NCBI GenBank assembly: GCA_964494625.1
Contig: CAZBRT010000003.1
Location: 124,001-188,000, forward strand
Direction: 5' to 3'
Length of the DNA: 64,000 nt
Source: UBA2784 sp964494625
Lineage (GTDB): Bacteria; Pseudomonadota; Alphaproteobacteria; Micropepsales; Micropepsaceae
Of this stretch, positions 34,301-42,583 are shown in pieces (position 1 is the stretch's first letter; each line of letters begins with the position of its first letter). Both the position numbers and the translations under genes were made by a program. The notes under the pieces were generated by a model, which was given only the letters and a program-made list of their open reading frames with translations, was not told the origin of the DNA and made no database searches.

Positions 34301-34546
34301 TTGTCCCGCATCGAGAAGCTGATCGCCCGCTTCAGGACGTGTCCGGCCGACTTTTCGTGGGTCGAGCTGCAGCGGCTGCTCCAGCATCTTGGCTACACCG
34401 AATGGCGCGGTTCGGGCTCCCGCCGGAAGTTCGCGGGCAAGAACCTGCCGACCTTGTTCCTGCACGAGCCGCATCCATCGCGGATCGTCAAAGTCTATGC
34501 GATCAGGGCGATCAAGGCCGCCCTTGAGAATGAGGGATTGATATGA
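34301..34546 (+). CDS. hicA: HicA-family toxin (variant lacking the usual catalytic histidine)
   Basis: HicA toxins are small double-stranded-RNA-binding-fold mRNA interferases. The 81-residue protein shows the HicA pattern FSWVELQRLLQHLGY, RGSGSRRKFAG, LHEPHP and a C-terminal helix RAIKAALENEGLI. The canonical G-S-H motif with catalytic His is replaced by GSGSRRKF, as in a subgroup I recall with SGSR in this place, so activity may differ. The start is TTG at 34301 with a strong GGAGG ten bases upstream; hicB overlaps by ATGA. Confidence 0.78.
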   Translation: MSRIEKLIARFRTCPADFSWVELQRLLQHLGYTEWRGSGSRRKFAGKNLPTLFLHEPHPSRIVKVYAIRAIKAALENEGLI

Positions 34547-34911
34547 CGCTGCTTGAGCACAAGGGTTACACCGGCACCGCTGAACTCAGCGTCGAGGACG
34601 GCGTCTTTGCCGGCAAGATCGCCTTCATCCGGGACGTCGTGACGTTCGAGAGTGGCACCGCCGCCGGCCTCATGAGGGCATTCAGGGAGGCGGTTGACGC
34701 CTATCTTGCGGATTGCGCCAAGAGCGGCAAGGTTGCCGACAAGCCGTTCAAGGGCCAATTCAATGTCAGGACCAGCCCGAATGTGCACCGCGCTTATGCC
34801 ATGCTCGCGGCCGAGCGCGGTGTTTCCTTCAATGAGGCCGTCGCAGGCGCGCTTGAAGCGGGGCTTGCAGGCAGCGTGAAACGCAAGGCAGGCGCGTCCG
34901 CGCGCCGCTAA
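34543..34911 (+). CDS. hicB: HicB-family antitoxin
   Basis: The 122-residue protein has a partial RNase H-like HicB fold in its first 65 residues (YTGTAELSVEDGVFAGKIAF, then VTFESGTAAGLMRAFREAVD) and a C-terminal DNA-binding part with FNVRTSPNVHRAYAMLAAER, the ribbon-helix-helix type seen in HicB. It neutralises HicA and should repress the pair through the palindrome at 34264-34281. Its start overlaps the hicA stop. Confidence 0.82.
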   Translation: MTLLEHKGYTGTAELSVEDGVFAGKIAFIRDVVTFESGTAAGLMRAFREAVDAYLADCAKSGKVADKPFKGQFNVRTSPNVHRAYAMLAAERGVSFNEAVAGALEAGLAGSVKRKAGASARR

Positions 34912-34928
34912 CACGGGGTCACATTCAT

Positions 34929-37298
34929 ATGACATCTGCCCGCGTCCTCGACGCCGCCGCGCTCAGGCATCTGCGCTTCATCGACAAGCGCGTGCAATGG
35001 CTGTCGTGCTGGACCATCCATCACGCCAACCACATCCGCGAAAGCCGCGACGGGTTGAAGGTCGGCGGGCACCAGGCGTCATGCGCGTCGATGAACGCGA
35101 TCATGACTGCGCTCTATTTCCACACGCTGCGACCGGTGGACCGGGTGGCGGTCAAGCCGCATGGCAGCCCGGTGTTCCATGCGATCCAGTATCTCTATGG
35201 CCGCCAGACACGTGATCAGCTTGAACGGTTCCGGGCACTGGGCGGCGCGCAATCCTATCCCTCGCGCACGAAGGACAAGGATGACGTCGATTTCTCCACC
35301 GGCTCCGTCGGCATGGGCGTAGCGGTCACGGCCTTTGCCTCGCTTGCGCAAGACTGGCTGCGCGGCAAGGACATGATCGCTGACGGTGCCATGGGCCGCA
35401 TGATCGCTGTCCTGGGTGATGCCGAACTTGACGAAGGCAACATCTATGAGGCGCTGCTTGAAAGCTACAAGCACGACATGCGCAATCTTTGGTGGATTGT
35501 TGACTACAACCGCCAGAGCCTGGATGCGATCGCCACCGAACGCATGTTCGGTGCGTTTGACCAGATGTTCGGTGCGGCGGGATGGGATGTCGTTTTCCTC
35601 AAATACGGCAAGGCGCAGCGCGAGATGTTTGCGCGGCCCGGCGGCGACGTGCTCAAGGCTTGGATCGATTCCTGTCCGAATGCCGATTATGCCGCGCTGA
35701 CCTATCAAGGCGGTGCCGCCTGGCGCAAAAGACTGAAGGCCGACATCGACAACGCCAAGACCTTGGCCCTTGTCGCAGGGATGGACGATGCGGCGCTGGC
35801 CGACCTGATGACGGGGTTAGGTGGCCATTGTCTGGAGACACTGATCGAGGCCTTTACAGCCGCCTCGCAGGATGATCGGCGGCGCCTTTTCATCGCCTAT
35901 ACGATCAAGGGGCATGGCCTGCCGTTCCAGGGCCACAAGGACAATCACGCGGGCTTGATGACGCCGGCGCAGATGGATGCCTATCGCAAGCAGAACGGCA
36001 TTGCCGAGGGGCAGGAGTGGGAGCCGTTCGCAGGCCTGAGCGACCATGATGCGGGGGCGTTGCGCGAATTCATCGGCAGCCGCCCGTTCGGCGTGCGTTC
36101 CAATCGCCGCTTCAGTGATGCGCCGGTTCCTGTACCGGATCGCGCCGCTTTCCCGCGGCCCTTTGCCGAAAAGGAATCCACGCAAGGCGCGTTCGGAAAA
36201 ATCCTGAATGAAATCGCGCGTGTCGGCGGCACGCTGGCCGAGCGCATCGTTACCTCATCACCTGATGTCACGGTCTCGACCAATCTTGGGCCTTTCGTGA
36301 ACCGGCGGGGCATTTTCTCGCGCACAGAGCATGACGACGTGTTTGCGCGCGAGAAGCTGACCTCGGCGCAGAAATGGTTCATGGGGCCGAAGGGCCAGCA
36401 TGTGGAACTCGGCATTGCCGAGAACAATCTTTTCCTTGTGATGGCGGCGTTCGGCCTGTCGCATTCGCTTTTCGGCAAGCGGCTGATGCCCATCGGCACG
36501 CTCTATGATCCCTTCATCGCGCGCGGCCTCGATGCGCTGAATTACGCCTGTTATCAGGATGCGCGTTTCATGCTTGTGGCAACGCCATCCGGCATCACGC
36601 TGGCGCCCGAGGGTGGCGCTCACCAATCGATGAACACGCCACTGATCGGCATGGGGCAGGATAGATTGTCGTCCTTTGATCCGGCCTACGCAGACGAGCT
36701 TGCCGAGATCATGCGCTGGGGCTTTCAGCACATGCAGGACGAGGATGGCGGCTCGGTCTATCTGAGGCTTTCGACGCGTGTCCTGGCGCAACCCTCGCGC
36801 ACGCTGGATGACCGGCTTGCGGCCGACATCATTGCGGGCGGCTATTGGCTCCGCGCACCATCGGCGGGCGCCGAACTTGCCATCGTTGCGAGCGGCGTGA
36901 TCATGCCGGAAGCGCTGGAGGCGTTCGACGCCCTGGCGGAAGATATTCCGGGTCTTGGACTTCTCAACGTCACCTCTCCCGACCGGCTCCATCTCAGCTG
37001 GCGTGAGGCGGGTCTTGCGCGGGCGCGCGGCGACAAGGCGCATGCGCATGTCGAGCGCCTGTTGGACGCGCTGCCGTCGCACGCACGGCTTGTCACGGTT
37101 CTGGATGGCTCGCCGGCGGCATTGTCGTGGCTGGGGGCCGTGCGCGGCATGTCTGTTGCGCCCTTGGGCGTTGACCATTTCGGGCAATCGGCGGATGTGC
37201 CGGATATCCATGCCATTCACCGCATCGATGCCGATGCGATCATCGAAGCCGCAGCGTCGCTTCTGGTCGCCCGGCAGACGGAGACTGTTTCATCATGA
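34929..37298 (+). CDS. AceE-like/transketolase-family thiamin-diphosphate enzyme
   Basis: The 789-residue protein belongs to the transketolase-like ThDP superfamily and most resembles homodimeric 2-oxoacid dehydrogenase E1 (AceE type). Features are GHQASCASMNAIMTALYFH near 46-64, the Mg/ThDP motif beginning GDAELDEGN at 163 and ending in VDYNRQSLD, a pyrimidine-binding domain with GPKGQHVELGIAENNLFLV at about 485-503, and a C-terminal transketolase domain. It is about 100 residues shorter than E. coli AceE. It overlaps threonine ammonia-lyase by ATGA, which suggests the substrate could be 2-oxobutyrate made by that enzyme (inference). Plain transketolase is less likely given the E1-type GD.E.DE motif. 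Confidence 0.75.
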   Translation: MTSARVLDAAALRHLRFIDKRVQWLSCWTIHHANHIRESRDGLKVGGHQASCASMNAIMTALYFHTLRPVDRVAVKPHGSPVFHAIQYLYGRQTRDQLERFRALGGAQSYPSRTKDKDDVDFSTGSVGMGVAVTAFASLAQDWLRGKDMIADGAMGRMIAVLGDAELDEGNIYEALLESYKHDMRNLWWIVDYNRQSLDAIATERMFGAFDQMFGAAGWDVVFLKYGKAQREMFARPGGDVLKAWIDSCPNADYAALTYQGGAAWRKRLKADIDNAKTLALVAGMDDAALADLMTGLGGHCLETLIEAFTAASQDDRRRLFIAYTIKGHGLPFQGHKDNHAGLMTPAQMDAYRKQNGIAEGQEWEPFAGLSDHDAGALREFIGSRPFGVRSNRRFSDAPVPVPDRAAFPRPFAEKESTQGAFGKILNEIARVGGTLAERIVTSSPDVTVSTNLGPFVNRRGIFSRTEHDDVFAREKLTSAQKWFMGPKGQHVELGIAENNLFLVMAAFGLSHSLFGKRLMPIGTLYDPFIARGLDALNYACYQDARFMLVATPSGITLAPEGGAHQSMNTPLIGMGQDRLSSFDPAYADELAEIMRWGFQHMQDEDGGSVYLRLSTRVLAQPSRTLDDRLAADIIAGGYWLRAPSAGAELAIVASGVIMPEALEAFDALAEDIPGLGLLNVTSPDRLHLSWREAGLARARGDKAHAHVERLLDALPSHARLVTVLDGSPAALSWLGAVRGMSVAPLGVDHFGQSADVPDIHAIHRIDADAIIEAAASLLVARQTETVSS

Positions 37299-38512
37299 CC
37301 GTGACACTTGACGATGTGCGCGCCGCCGCCAAAGTGATCGACGGCCATGTCGAGAAGACGCCCTGCCAGCGTTCTCGCACGCTGTCGCAACTGACCGGCG
37401 CGGATGTCTATCTCAAGTTCGAGAACCTGCAATTCACCGCATCCTTCAAGGAGCGCGGGGCGCTGAACAAGCTCACCAGCCTCACGCCGGAAGAACGCAA
37501 GCGCGGCGTCATCGCCATGTCGGCGGGCAATCATGCGCAGGGTGTTGCCTATCACGCCAAGCGGCTCGGCATTCCTGCGACCATCGTGATGCCGCAGGGC
37601 ACGCCTTTCGTGAAGATCAAGTACACGAAGGATCACGGTGCAACCGTTGTCATCGACGGCGCCTCACTCACTGAAGCGAGCACGCGGGCGCGCGAGATCG
37701 CGGCGGCAGAGGGCCTCGTCTTTGTCCATCCCTATGACGACGACAAGATCATCGCAGGCCAGGGCACCATTGCCCTTGAGATGCTGGAAAAATTTCCCGA
37801 GCTTGAGGCCCTGGTCATTCCGGTCGGCGGCGGCGGGTTGATCGCAGGTTGTGCAGTCGCCGCCAAGGGCATCAAGCCGTCAATCCAGATCTATGGCGCG
37901 GAGGCGACGCTTTTTCCCGCCATGCACAACATCCTGCACGGGAATTCGGCGGCGATCGGCGGCCAGACGATTGCCGAGGGCATCGCCGTGCGCAATGTGG
38001 GCGAGCGCTGCATTCCCATCGTGCAGAAACTCGTGGACGAAATCGTGCTGGTGCCCGAGCAGATCATCGAGCGGGCCATCGCGCTCCTCCTCAGTGTCGA
38101 GAAGACGGTGGTCGAAGGGGCTGGTGCGGCTGGGCTTGCGGCGCTTCTGGTGAAGCCGGAACTTTTCCGGGGCAAGAAGGTCGGCCTTGTGCTCTGCGGC
38201 GGCAACATCGATCCGCGTCTCCTGTCGAACGTGATCCTGCGGGAATTGTCGCGCGAGGGGCGCATCCTCAATTTCGCGGTCGAGATCGAGGACAGGCCGG
38301 GCATCCTTGCGCGGATCGCCACGCTGGTGGGTGATGCAGGCGGCAACATCATCGAAGTCAGCCACAACCGCATGCTGACGCATGTGCCTGCCAAAGTGGC
38401 CGAACTGCGCATTTCCGCCGAAGCGCGCGATCAGGCCCATGCCGATGACATTCTGGCGCGCATCCGCGAAGCCGGGTTCAAGCTCCGGATGCTGGCAACG
38501 GCAGAGGGGTGA
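37295..38512 (+). CDS. ilvA: Threonine ammonia-lyase with C-terminal ACT domain
   Basis: This PLP enzyme deaminates threonine to 2-oxobutyrate. The 405-residue protein has the PLP lysine Lys52 in TASFKERGALNKL, the substrate loop SAGNHAQGVA, the phosphate-binding VGGGGLIAG and a single ACT domain (about 325-405, starting LNFAVEIEDRPGILARIA) for amino-acid control. The medium-length form with one ACT domain occurs in both biosynthetic and catabolic settings. Translation is coupled to the upstream AceE-like gene, pointing to a shared pathway. Confidence 0.92.
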   Translation: MTVTLDDVRAAAKVIDGHVEKTPCQRSRTLSQLTGADVYLKFENLQFTASFKERGALNKLTSLTPEERKRGVIAMSAGNHAQGVAYHAKRLGIPATIVMPQGTPFVKIKYTKDHGATVVIDGASLTEASTRAREIAAAEGLVFVHPYDDDKIIAGQGTIALEMLEKFPELEALVIPVGGGGLIAGCAVAAKGIKPSIQIYGAEATLFPAMHNILHGNSAAIGGQTIAEGIAVRNVGERCIPIVQKLVDEIVLVPEQIIERAIALLLSVEKTVVEGAGAAGLAALLVKPELFRGKKVGLVLCGGNIDPRLLSNVILRELSREGRILNFAVEIEDRPGILARIATLVGDAGGNIIEVSHNRMLTHVPAKVAELRISAEARDQAHADDILARIREAGFKLRMLATAEG

Positions 38513-38554
38513 GGAAGGCTTGCTCCCAAAATGGGATCGTGCTAACTATTTCAT

Positions 38555-38881
38555 ATGCTGGTCATCGCGCTTGGCACCTTGAAGACCTTTCTGGAGAAGC
38601 AGCGAGGACGGCGGGATTATCCCGCGCTCAAAGCGGCCGTAGAGGCGTGGTACGCCGAGGCAAAGAGGGCGCAATGGGCAGGACCGGCCGATGTGAAGGG
38701 CCGCTATGCTTCCGCAAGTATCATCAATGCGGAACGTGTGGTCTTCAATCTCAAGGGCAATGACTTCCGGCTCATTGTCGCCATCAGCTATCCGCACAGA
38801 ATTGTATGGATCAAGTGGATCGGAACGCACAGGGACTATGACAAGGTCGATGCACGGAGCGTTGAATATGAAAGTGATTAG
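38555..38881 (+). CDS. higB: HigB-family toxin
   Basis: A 108-residue RelE/HigB-type mRNA interferase: the signature ADVKGRYASASIINAERVVF, NLKGNDFRLIVAISY and IGTHRDYDKVDARSV is clear. HigB toxins cleave ribosome-bound mRNA. higB precedes higA with overlapping frames, the usual reversed order for this family. It starts 42 bases after ilvA. Confidence 0.9.
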   Translation: MLVIALGTLKTFLEKQRGRRDYPALKAAVEAWYAEAKRAQWAGPADVKGRYASASIINAERVVFNLKGNDFRLIVAISYPHRIVWIKWIGTHRDYDKVDARSVEYESD

Positions 38882-39245
38882 GCCGGTTCGGAGTGAAGAC
38901 GATCACCGCGCCGCCATGCGCGAGATCAAGCGGCTGTGGGAAGCCAAGCCGGGGTCCGCTGACGCTGACCGGCTGGATGTACTTGTCACGCTGGTGGAAG
39001 CGTATGAGGCGGCGCAGTTCCCGATGGATCCGCCTGATCCCATCGATGCGATCAGATTTCGCATGGAGCAGCAGGGACTTTCCCGGCGTGATCTCGAGGG
39101 GGCCCTGGGTTCGCGGGCGCGCGTTGCGGAAGTGCTTAACCGCAAGCGTGACCTCTCTATCAACATGATCCGCCGACTTAATGCCTTGCTAGGCATACCG
39201 GCTGAAATCCTCATTCGCAGCTCGGTGAAGCGCAAGGCCGCCTGA
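38868..39245 (+). CDS. higA: HigA-family antitoxin
   Basis: The 125-residue protein has an acidic helical N-terminus and a C-terminal helix-turn-helix (DAIRFRMEQQGLSRRDLEGA, then VAEVLNRKRDLSINMIRRLN) typical of the HigA group paired with this HigB type. It overlaps higB by 14 bases. It should bind HigB and repress the operon. No clear operator is recognised upstream. Confidence 0.88.
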   Translation: MKVIRPVRSEDDHRAAMREIKRLWEAKPGSADADRLDVLVTLVEAYEAAQFPMDPPDPIDAIRFRMEQQGLSRRDLEGALGSRARVAEVLNRKRDLSINMIRRLNALLGIPAEILIRSSVKRKAA

Positions 39246-39249
39246 GCAT

Positions 39250-39684
39250 TCACCGCTCGAACTTCACCGACAGGATGATTGACGACATCGTCCGTTCCAC
39301 GCCCTGCGTCTTGCCGATGCGGTCGAGCACCGCATCGATGCGGCCGGTCGTTTCCGCTTCGATCACGGCGATCATGTCATAGGTGCCGCTGACGGCCGCG
39401 AGCGAGCGGACCTCGGGCAGCCGCTTCAGCTCGGCAACGATGCGTTCGCCCTGGCGCGGATCGCCCGAGATCATCACATGGGCGCGGATCGTGCTTTCGG
39501 CCGCGTCGCGACCGCGCCGCACGGCATATCCGGCGATCACGCCGCGCCGCTCCAGGCGCTCAATGCGCTCCTGTACGGTCGAGCGGGCAAGCTTCAGCTT
39601 GCGCGCAAGCGAGGCTACGGGCTCGCGCGCATTGGCATCGAGCAAAGCGAGGAGACGAATGTCCTGTTCCGACAAGTCCATCAT
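39250..39684 (-). CDS. Lrp/AsnC-family transcriptional regulator
   Basis: The 144-residue protein has an N-terminal helix-turn-helix (DIRLLALLDANAREPVASLA, then RSTVQERIERLERRGVI) and a C-terminal ACT-like effector domain with VSGTYDMIAVIEAET. It is divergent from a LysDH-like gene with 130 bases between, so it probably controls the lysine cluster in response to lysine or a catabolite (inference from context; Lrp-type regulators next to such genes are common). Confidence 0.92.
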   Translation of the reverse strand: MMDLSEQDIRLLALLDANAREPVASLARKLKLARSTVQERIERLERRGVIAGYAVRRGRDAAESTIRAHVMISGDPRQGERIVAELKRLPEVRSLAAVSGTYDMIAVIEAETTGRIDAVLDRIGKTQGVERTMSSIILSVKFER

Positions 39685-39814
39685 ATTGTATCCCGATACC
39701 GTGAAATCGTCGGCAATTTGCCCTTATTCCGGCGGTTTGACGACTACAAATCGGCGGTAACGCCGCCTATGGTCCCCGCCATCCTGGCCTTCTCCTCGCA
39801 AAGGGTTCTCTCCC

Positions 39815-40894
39815 ATGAAAAAGATCATGCTCACCGGCGGCGGCAAAATCGGCGTGGCGATTGCCGAACTTCTCGGCTCCACCGGCGATTATGCGATCAC
39901 GGTTGTCGACCGCGACGGGCAGAGCCTTGAGCGCATGCCGCGCAAGAATGTCAGCCTGATGCAGCTCGACCTCGCCGACGGTCCGGCGCTCACCAATGCC
40001 ATGAAGGGCCATGACATGGTGGCGAGTGCGACGCCCTATGTGCTGACCCCCGTCATTGCGACGGCGGCCAAGGCGGCAGGCGCGCATTATTTCGATCTGA
40101 CGGAAGATGTGAACTCGACGCGTGTCGTCAAGCAGCTGGCGGAAGGCGCCAACACCGCCTTCGTGCCGCAATGCGGCCTTGCGCCGGGTTACATCTCCAT
40201 CGTTGCGCACGACATGGCGCAGAAATTCACCACACTGCGTGACGTCAACATGCGGGTGGGTGCGTTGCCGGTGTTCCCGACCAATGCGCTGAAATACAAC
40301 CTCACCTGGTCAACCGACGGCCTCATCAACGAGTATTGCAATGCGTGCGAAGCGATCCGCGACGGGCACATGATGGAAGTGCCCGCGCTGGAGGAACTGG
40401 AAGCCTTCTCGCTCGATGGCATCGCGTATGAAGCGTTCAACACGTCAGGCGGCCTGGGCACGCTGTGCGAGACGCTGGCCGGCAAAGTCGAGAACCTCAA
40501 CTACAAGACGGTGCGCTATCCCGGTCATCGTGACATCGTGAAGATGCTGGTGCGCGACCTGCGGCTTGCCAGCCGCCGCGACATCCTGAAGGACGTGCTC
40601 GAGACCGCCATTCCGATCACCTATCAGGACGTGGTCCTGATCTTCGTGACCGTTTCGGGCGAGATGGAAGGCCGACTGACCCAGGAAAGCTATGCCAAGA
40701 AGGTCTACAGCCAGACCGTCAACGGCAAGCTGATGAGCGCCATCCAGATCACCACGGCGGCCGGCATCTGCACCATGATCGACCTGATGGCCGAAGGAAA
40801 ACTGCCCGCCCGTGGCTTCGTGCGCCAGGAGCAGGCTAAACTTGGGGACTTCCTCAACAACCGCTTTGGGCGCTATTACGCACGCGGCCACTGA
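39815..40894 (+). CDS. Lysine dehydrogenase/saccharopine dehydrogenase-like protein
   Basis: The 359-residue protein has an N-terminal Rossmann fold (MLTGGGKIGVAIAELLGSTG, then VVDRDG) and the saccharopine-dehydrogenase C-terminal domain. Landmarks shared with bacterial lysine 6-dehydrogenase are MKGHDMVASATPY, CGLAPGYIS, LKYNLTWSTDGLINEY, FNTSGGLGTL and TVRYPGH. LysDH converts lysine to 2-aminoadipate 6-semialdehyde, which cyclises to piperideine-6-carboxylate. The ALDH7 gene two genes downstream would oxidise that product, which favours LysDH activity over biosynthetic saccharopine dehydrogenase. Confidence 0.82.
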   Translation: MKKIMLTGGGKIGVAIAELLGSTGDYAITVVDRDGQSLERMPRKNVSLMQLDLADGPALTNAMKGHDMVASATPYVLTPVIATAAKAAGAHYFDLTEDVNSTRVVKQLAEGANTAFVPQCGLAPGYISIVAHDMAQKFTTLRDVNMRVGALPVFPTNALKYNLTWSTDGLINEYCNACEAIRDGHMMEVPALEELEAFSLDGIAYEAFNTSGGLGTLCETLAGKVENLNYKTVRYPGHRDIVKMLVRDLRLASRRDILKDVLETAIPITYQDVVLIFVTVSGEMEGRLTQESYAKKVYSQTVNGKLMSAIQITTAAGICTMIDLMAEGKLPARGFVRQEQAKLGDFLNNRFGRYYARGH

Positions 40895-40915
40895 CGCGAA
40901 GGCGGAGCACATCTC

Positions 40916-42583
40916 ATGGCGAAACGTACGGGTGCCGGGCATCTGGTGGAGGCACTGCGACGCAATGGCGCCGATCTTGCCTTCTGCGTGCCCGGCGAGA
41001 GCTATCTCGCTGTGCTGGATGCGCTCCATGACCATGGCGATGCGATCCGCCTCATCACCTGCCGGCAGGAGGGTGGGGCCGCCAACATGGCGGAAGCCTA
41101 CGGCAAGCTGACGGGGCGGCCGGGCATCTGCATGGTCACGCGCGGACCGGGCGCGACGAACGCCTCCATCGGCGTCCATACCGCCTTCCAGGATTCGACA
41201 CCGATGATCCTTTTCATCGGCCAGGTCGCGCGTGGCGACATCGAACGCGAGGCTTTTCAGGAAATCGATTATCGCCGCATGTTCGGCCAGATGGCCAAAT
41301 GGGTCGCGCAAATCGACGATGCGGCGCGCGTGCCGGAATTCGTGAACCGCGCTTTTGCAACCGCCATGTCGGGCAGGCCCGGCCCTGTGGTGCTGGCACT
41401 TCCCGAAGACATGCTGGTGGATGTCGCCGATGCGCCCGACCTTGCGCCTGCCATGCGCAGCGAAGGGGCTGCCTCGCCCGAGGCCATGGAGAGCCTGTCA
41501 GCGATGCTGGCGGCGGCACAACGCCCCATGCTGATGCTGGGCGGCGGCGGGTGGACACGCGAGGCATCGGAGAATTTCCGGATGTTTGCCGAGCGGTTCG
41601 ACCTTCCGGTCATCACTTCGTTCCGCGCCAAAGACCGGCTCGACAATGCGCATCCCAACTATGCGGGTGACATGGGGATCGGGGCCGACGCCACGCTCGT
41701 CAAGCGGATGCAGGAATGCGATCTTCTGATCGTCGCGGGGCCCCGCCTTGGCGAGATGACGACGGGCGGCTATGCGCGCCTTGCCGTGCCGCGGATGGAA
41801 CCGAAGCTCGTTCATGTTCATCCGGGTGCGGAGGAGTTGAACCGCGTCTATCAGCCCGACCTCGCCATCAATGCAGGTGTCACATCGTTCTCGCGTGCGC
41901 TTCTGGGCCTGCAGGCGCCGAAGAACATCGTCTGGCGCGAATGGCGCAAGGCGGCGCGGACAGCCTATGAAGCCTTCATCCAGCCGGTAAACCCGCCGGG
42001 CGCTGTCAATCCGTCACAGATTTTCGCCTGGCTCAACGCGCGCATCGGCAAGGACGCCATCATCACCAACGGCGCGGGCAATTATGCCGGCTGGGCGCAC
42101 CGCTTTTTCCTGCAGCGCCAGTTCCCGTCGCAGATTGCACCCACGAGCGGCGCCATGGGCTATGGCGTGCCGGCCGCGATTGCGGCCAAGCTCGTCCATC
42201 CCGAGCGGCCGGTGGTCGCGCTGGCAGGCGATGGCTGCTTCCTGATGAATGGGCAGGAACTCGCGACCGCGCGGCAATACAATGTGCCGGTCGTGTTCCT
42301 CGTCTTCAACAACGGCATGTACGGCACGATCCGCATGCATCAGGAGACCCATTTTCCGGCGCGCGAAATTGCAACTGCGCTGGTCAATCCCGACTTTGCC
42401 GCCCTGGCGCGTGCCTATGGCCTCCATGGCAGCCGGGTTGATCGCACGGAAGATTTCGCGCCGGCATTCGAGGCAGCACTTGCTTCAAAGGGCCCCGCGC
42501 TGATCGAGCTTACGATTGATCCCGAGGCGATCTCACCCACCACCACATTGTCTGCCATCCGCAAGAAGGCGCTTTCCGCATGA
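40916..42583 (+). CDS. Acetolactate synthase-like thiamin-diphosphate enzyme, role uncertain
   Basis: A 555-residue ThDP enzyme with the three-domain acetolactate synthase layout: the catalytic Glu52 in CRQEGGAANMAEAYG, a central FAD/DHAP-type domain, and the GDG motif ALAGDGCFLMNGQELATA near 437 ending in FNNGMYG. No IlvN small subunit is adjacent. It lies between the LysDH-like and ALDH7 genes and overlaps the latter by ATGA, so it likely acts in lysine breakdown, for example on 2-oxoadipate (inference), rather than in branched-chain synthesis. Confidence 0.78.
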   Translation: MAKRTGAGHLVEALRRNGADLAFCVPGESYLAVLDALHDHGDAIRLITCRQEGGAANMAEAYGKLTGRPGICMVTRGPGATNASIGVHTAFQDSTPMILFIGQVARGDIEREAFQEIDYRRMFGQMAKWVAQIDDAARVPEFVNRAFATAMSGRPGPVVLALPEDMLVDVADAPDLAPAMRSEGAASPEAMESLSAMLAAAQRPMLMLGGGGWTREASENFRMFAERFDLPVITSFRAKDRLDNAHPNYAGDMGIGADATLVKRMQECDLLIVAGPRLGEMTTGGYARLAVPRMEPKLVHVHPGAEELNRVYQPDLAINAGVTSFSRALLGLQAPKNIVWREWRKAARTAYEAFIQPVNPPGAVNPSQIFAWLNARIGKDAIITNGAGNYAGWAHRFFLQRQFPSQIAPTSGAMGYGVPAAIAAKLVHPERPVVALAGDGCFLMNGQELATARQYNVPVVFLVFNNGMYGTIRMHQETHFPAREIATALVNPDFAALARAYGLHGSRVDRTEDFAPAFEAALASKGPALIELTIDPEAISPTTTLSAIRKKALSA

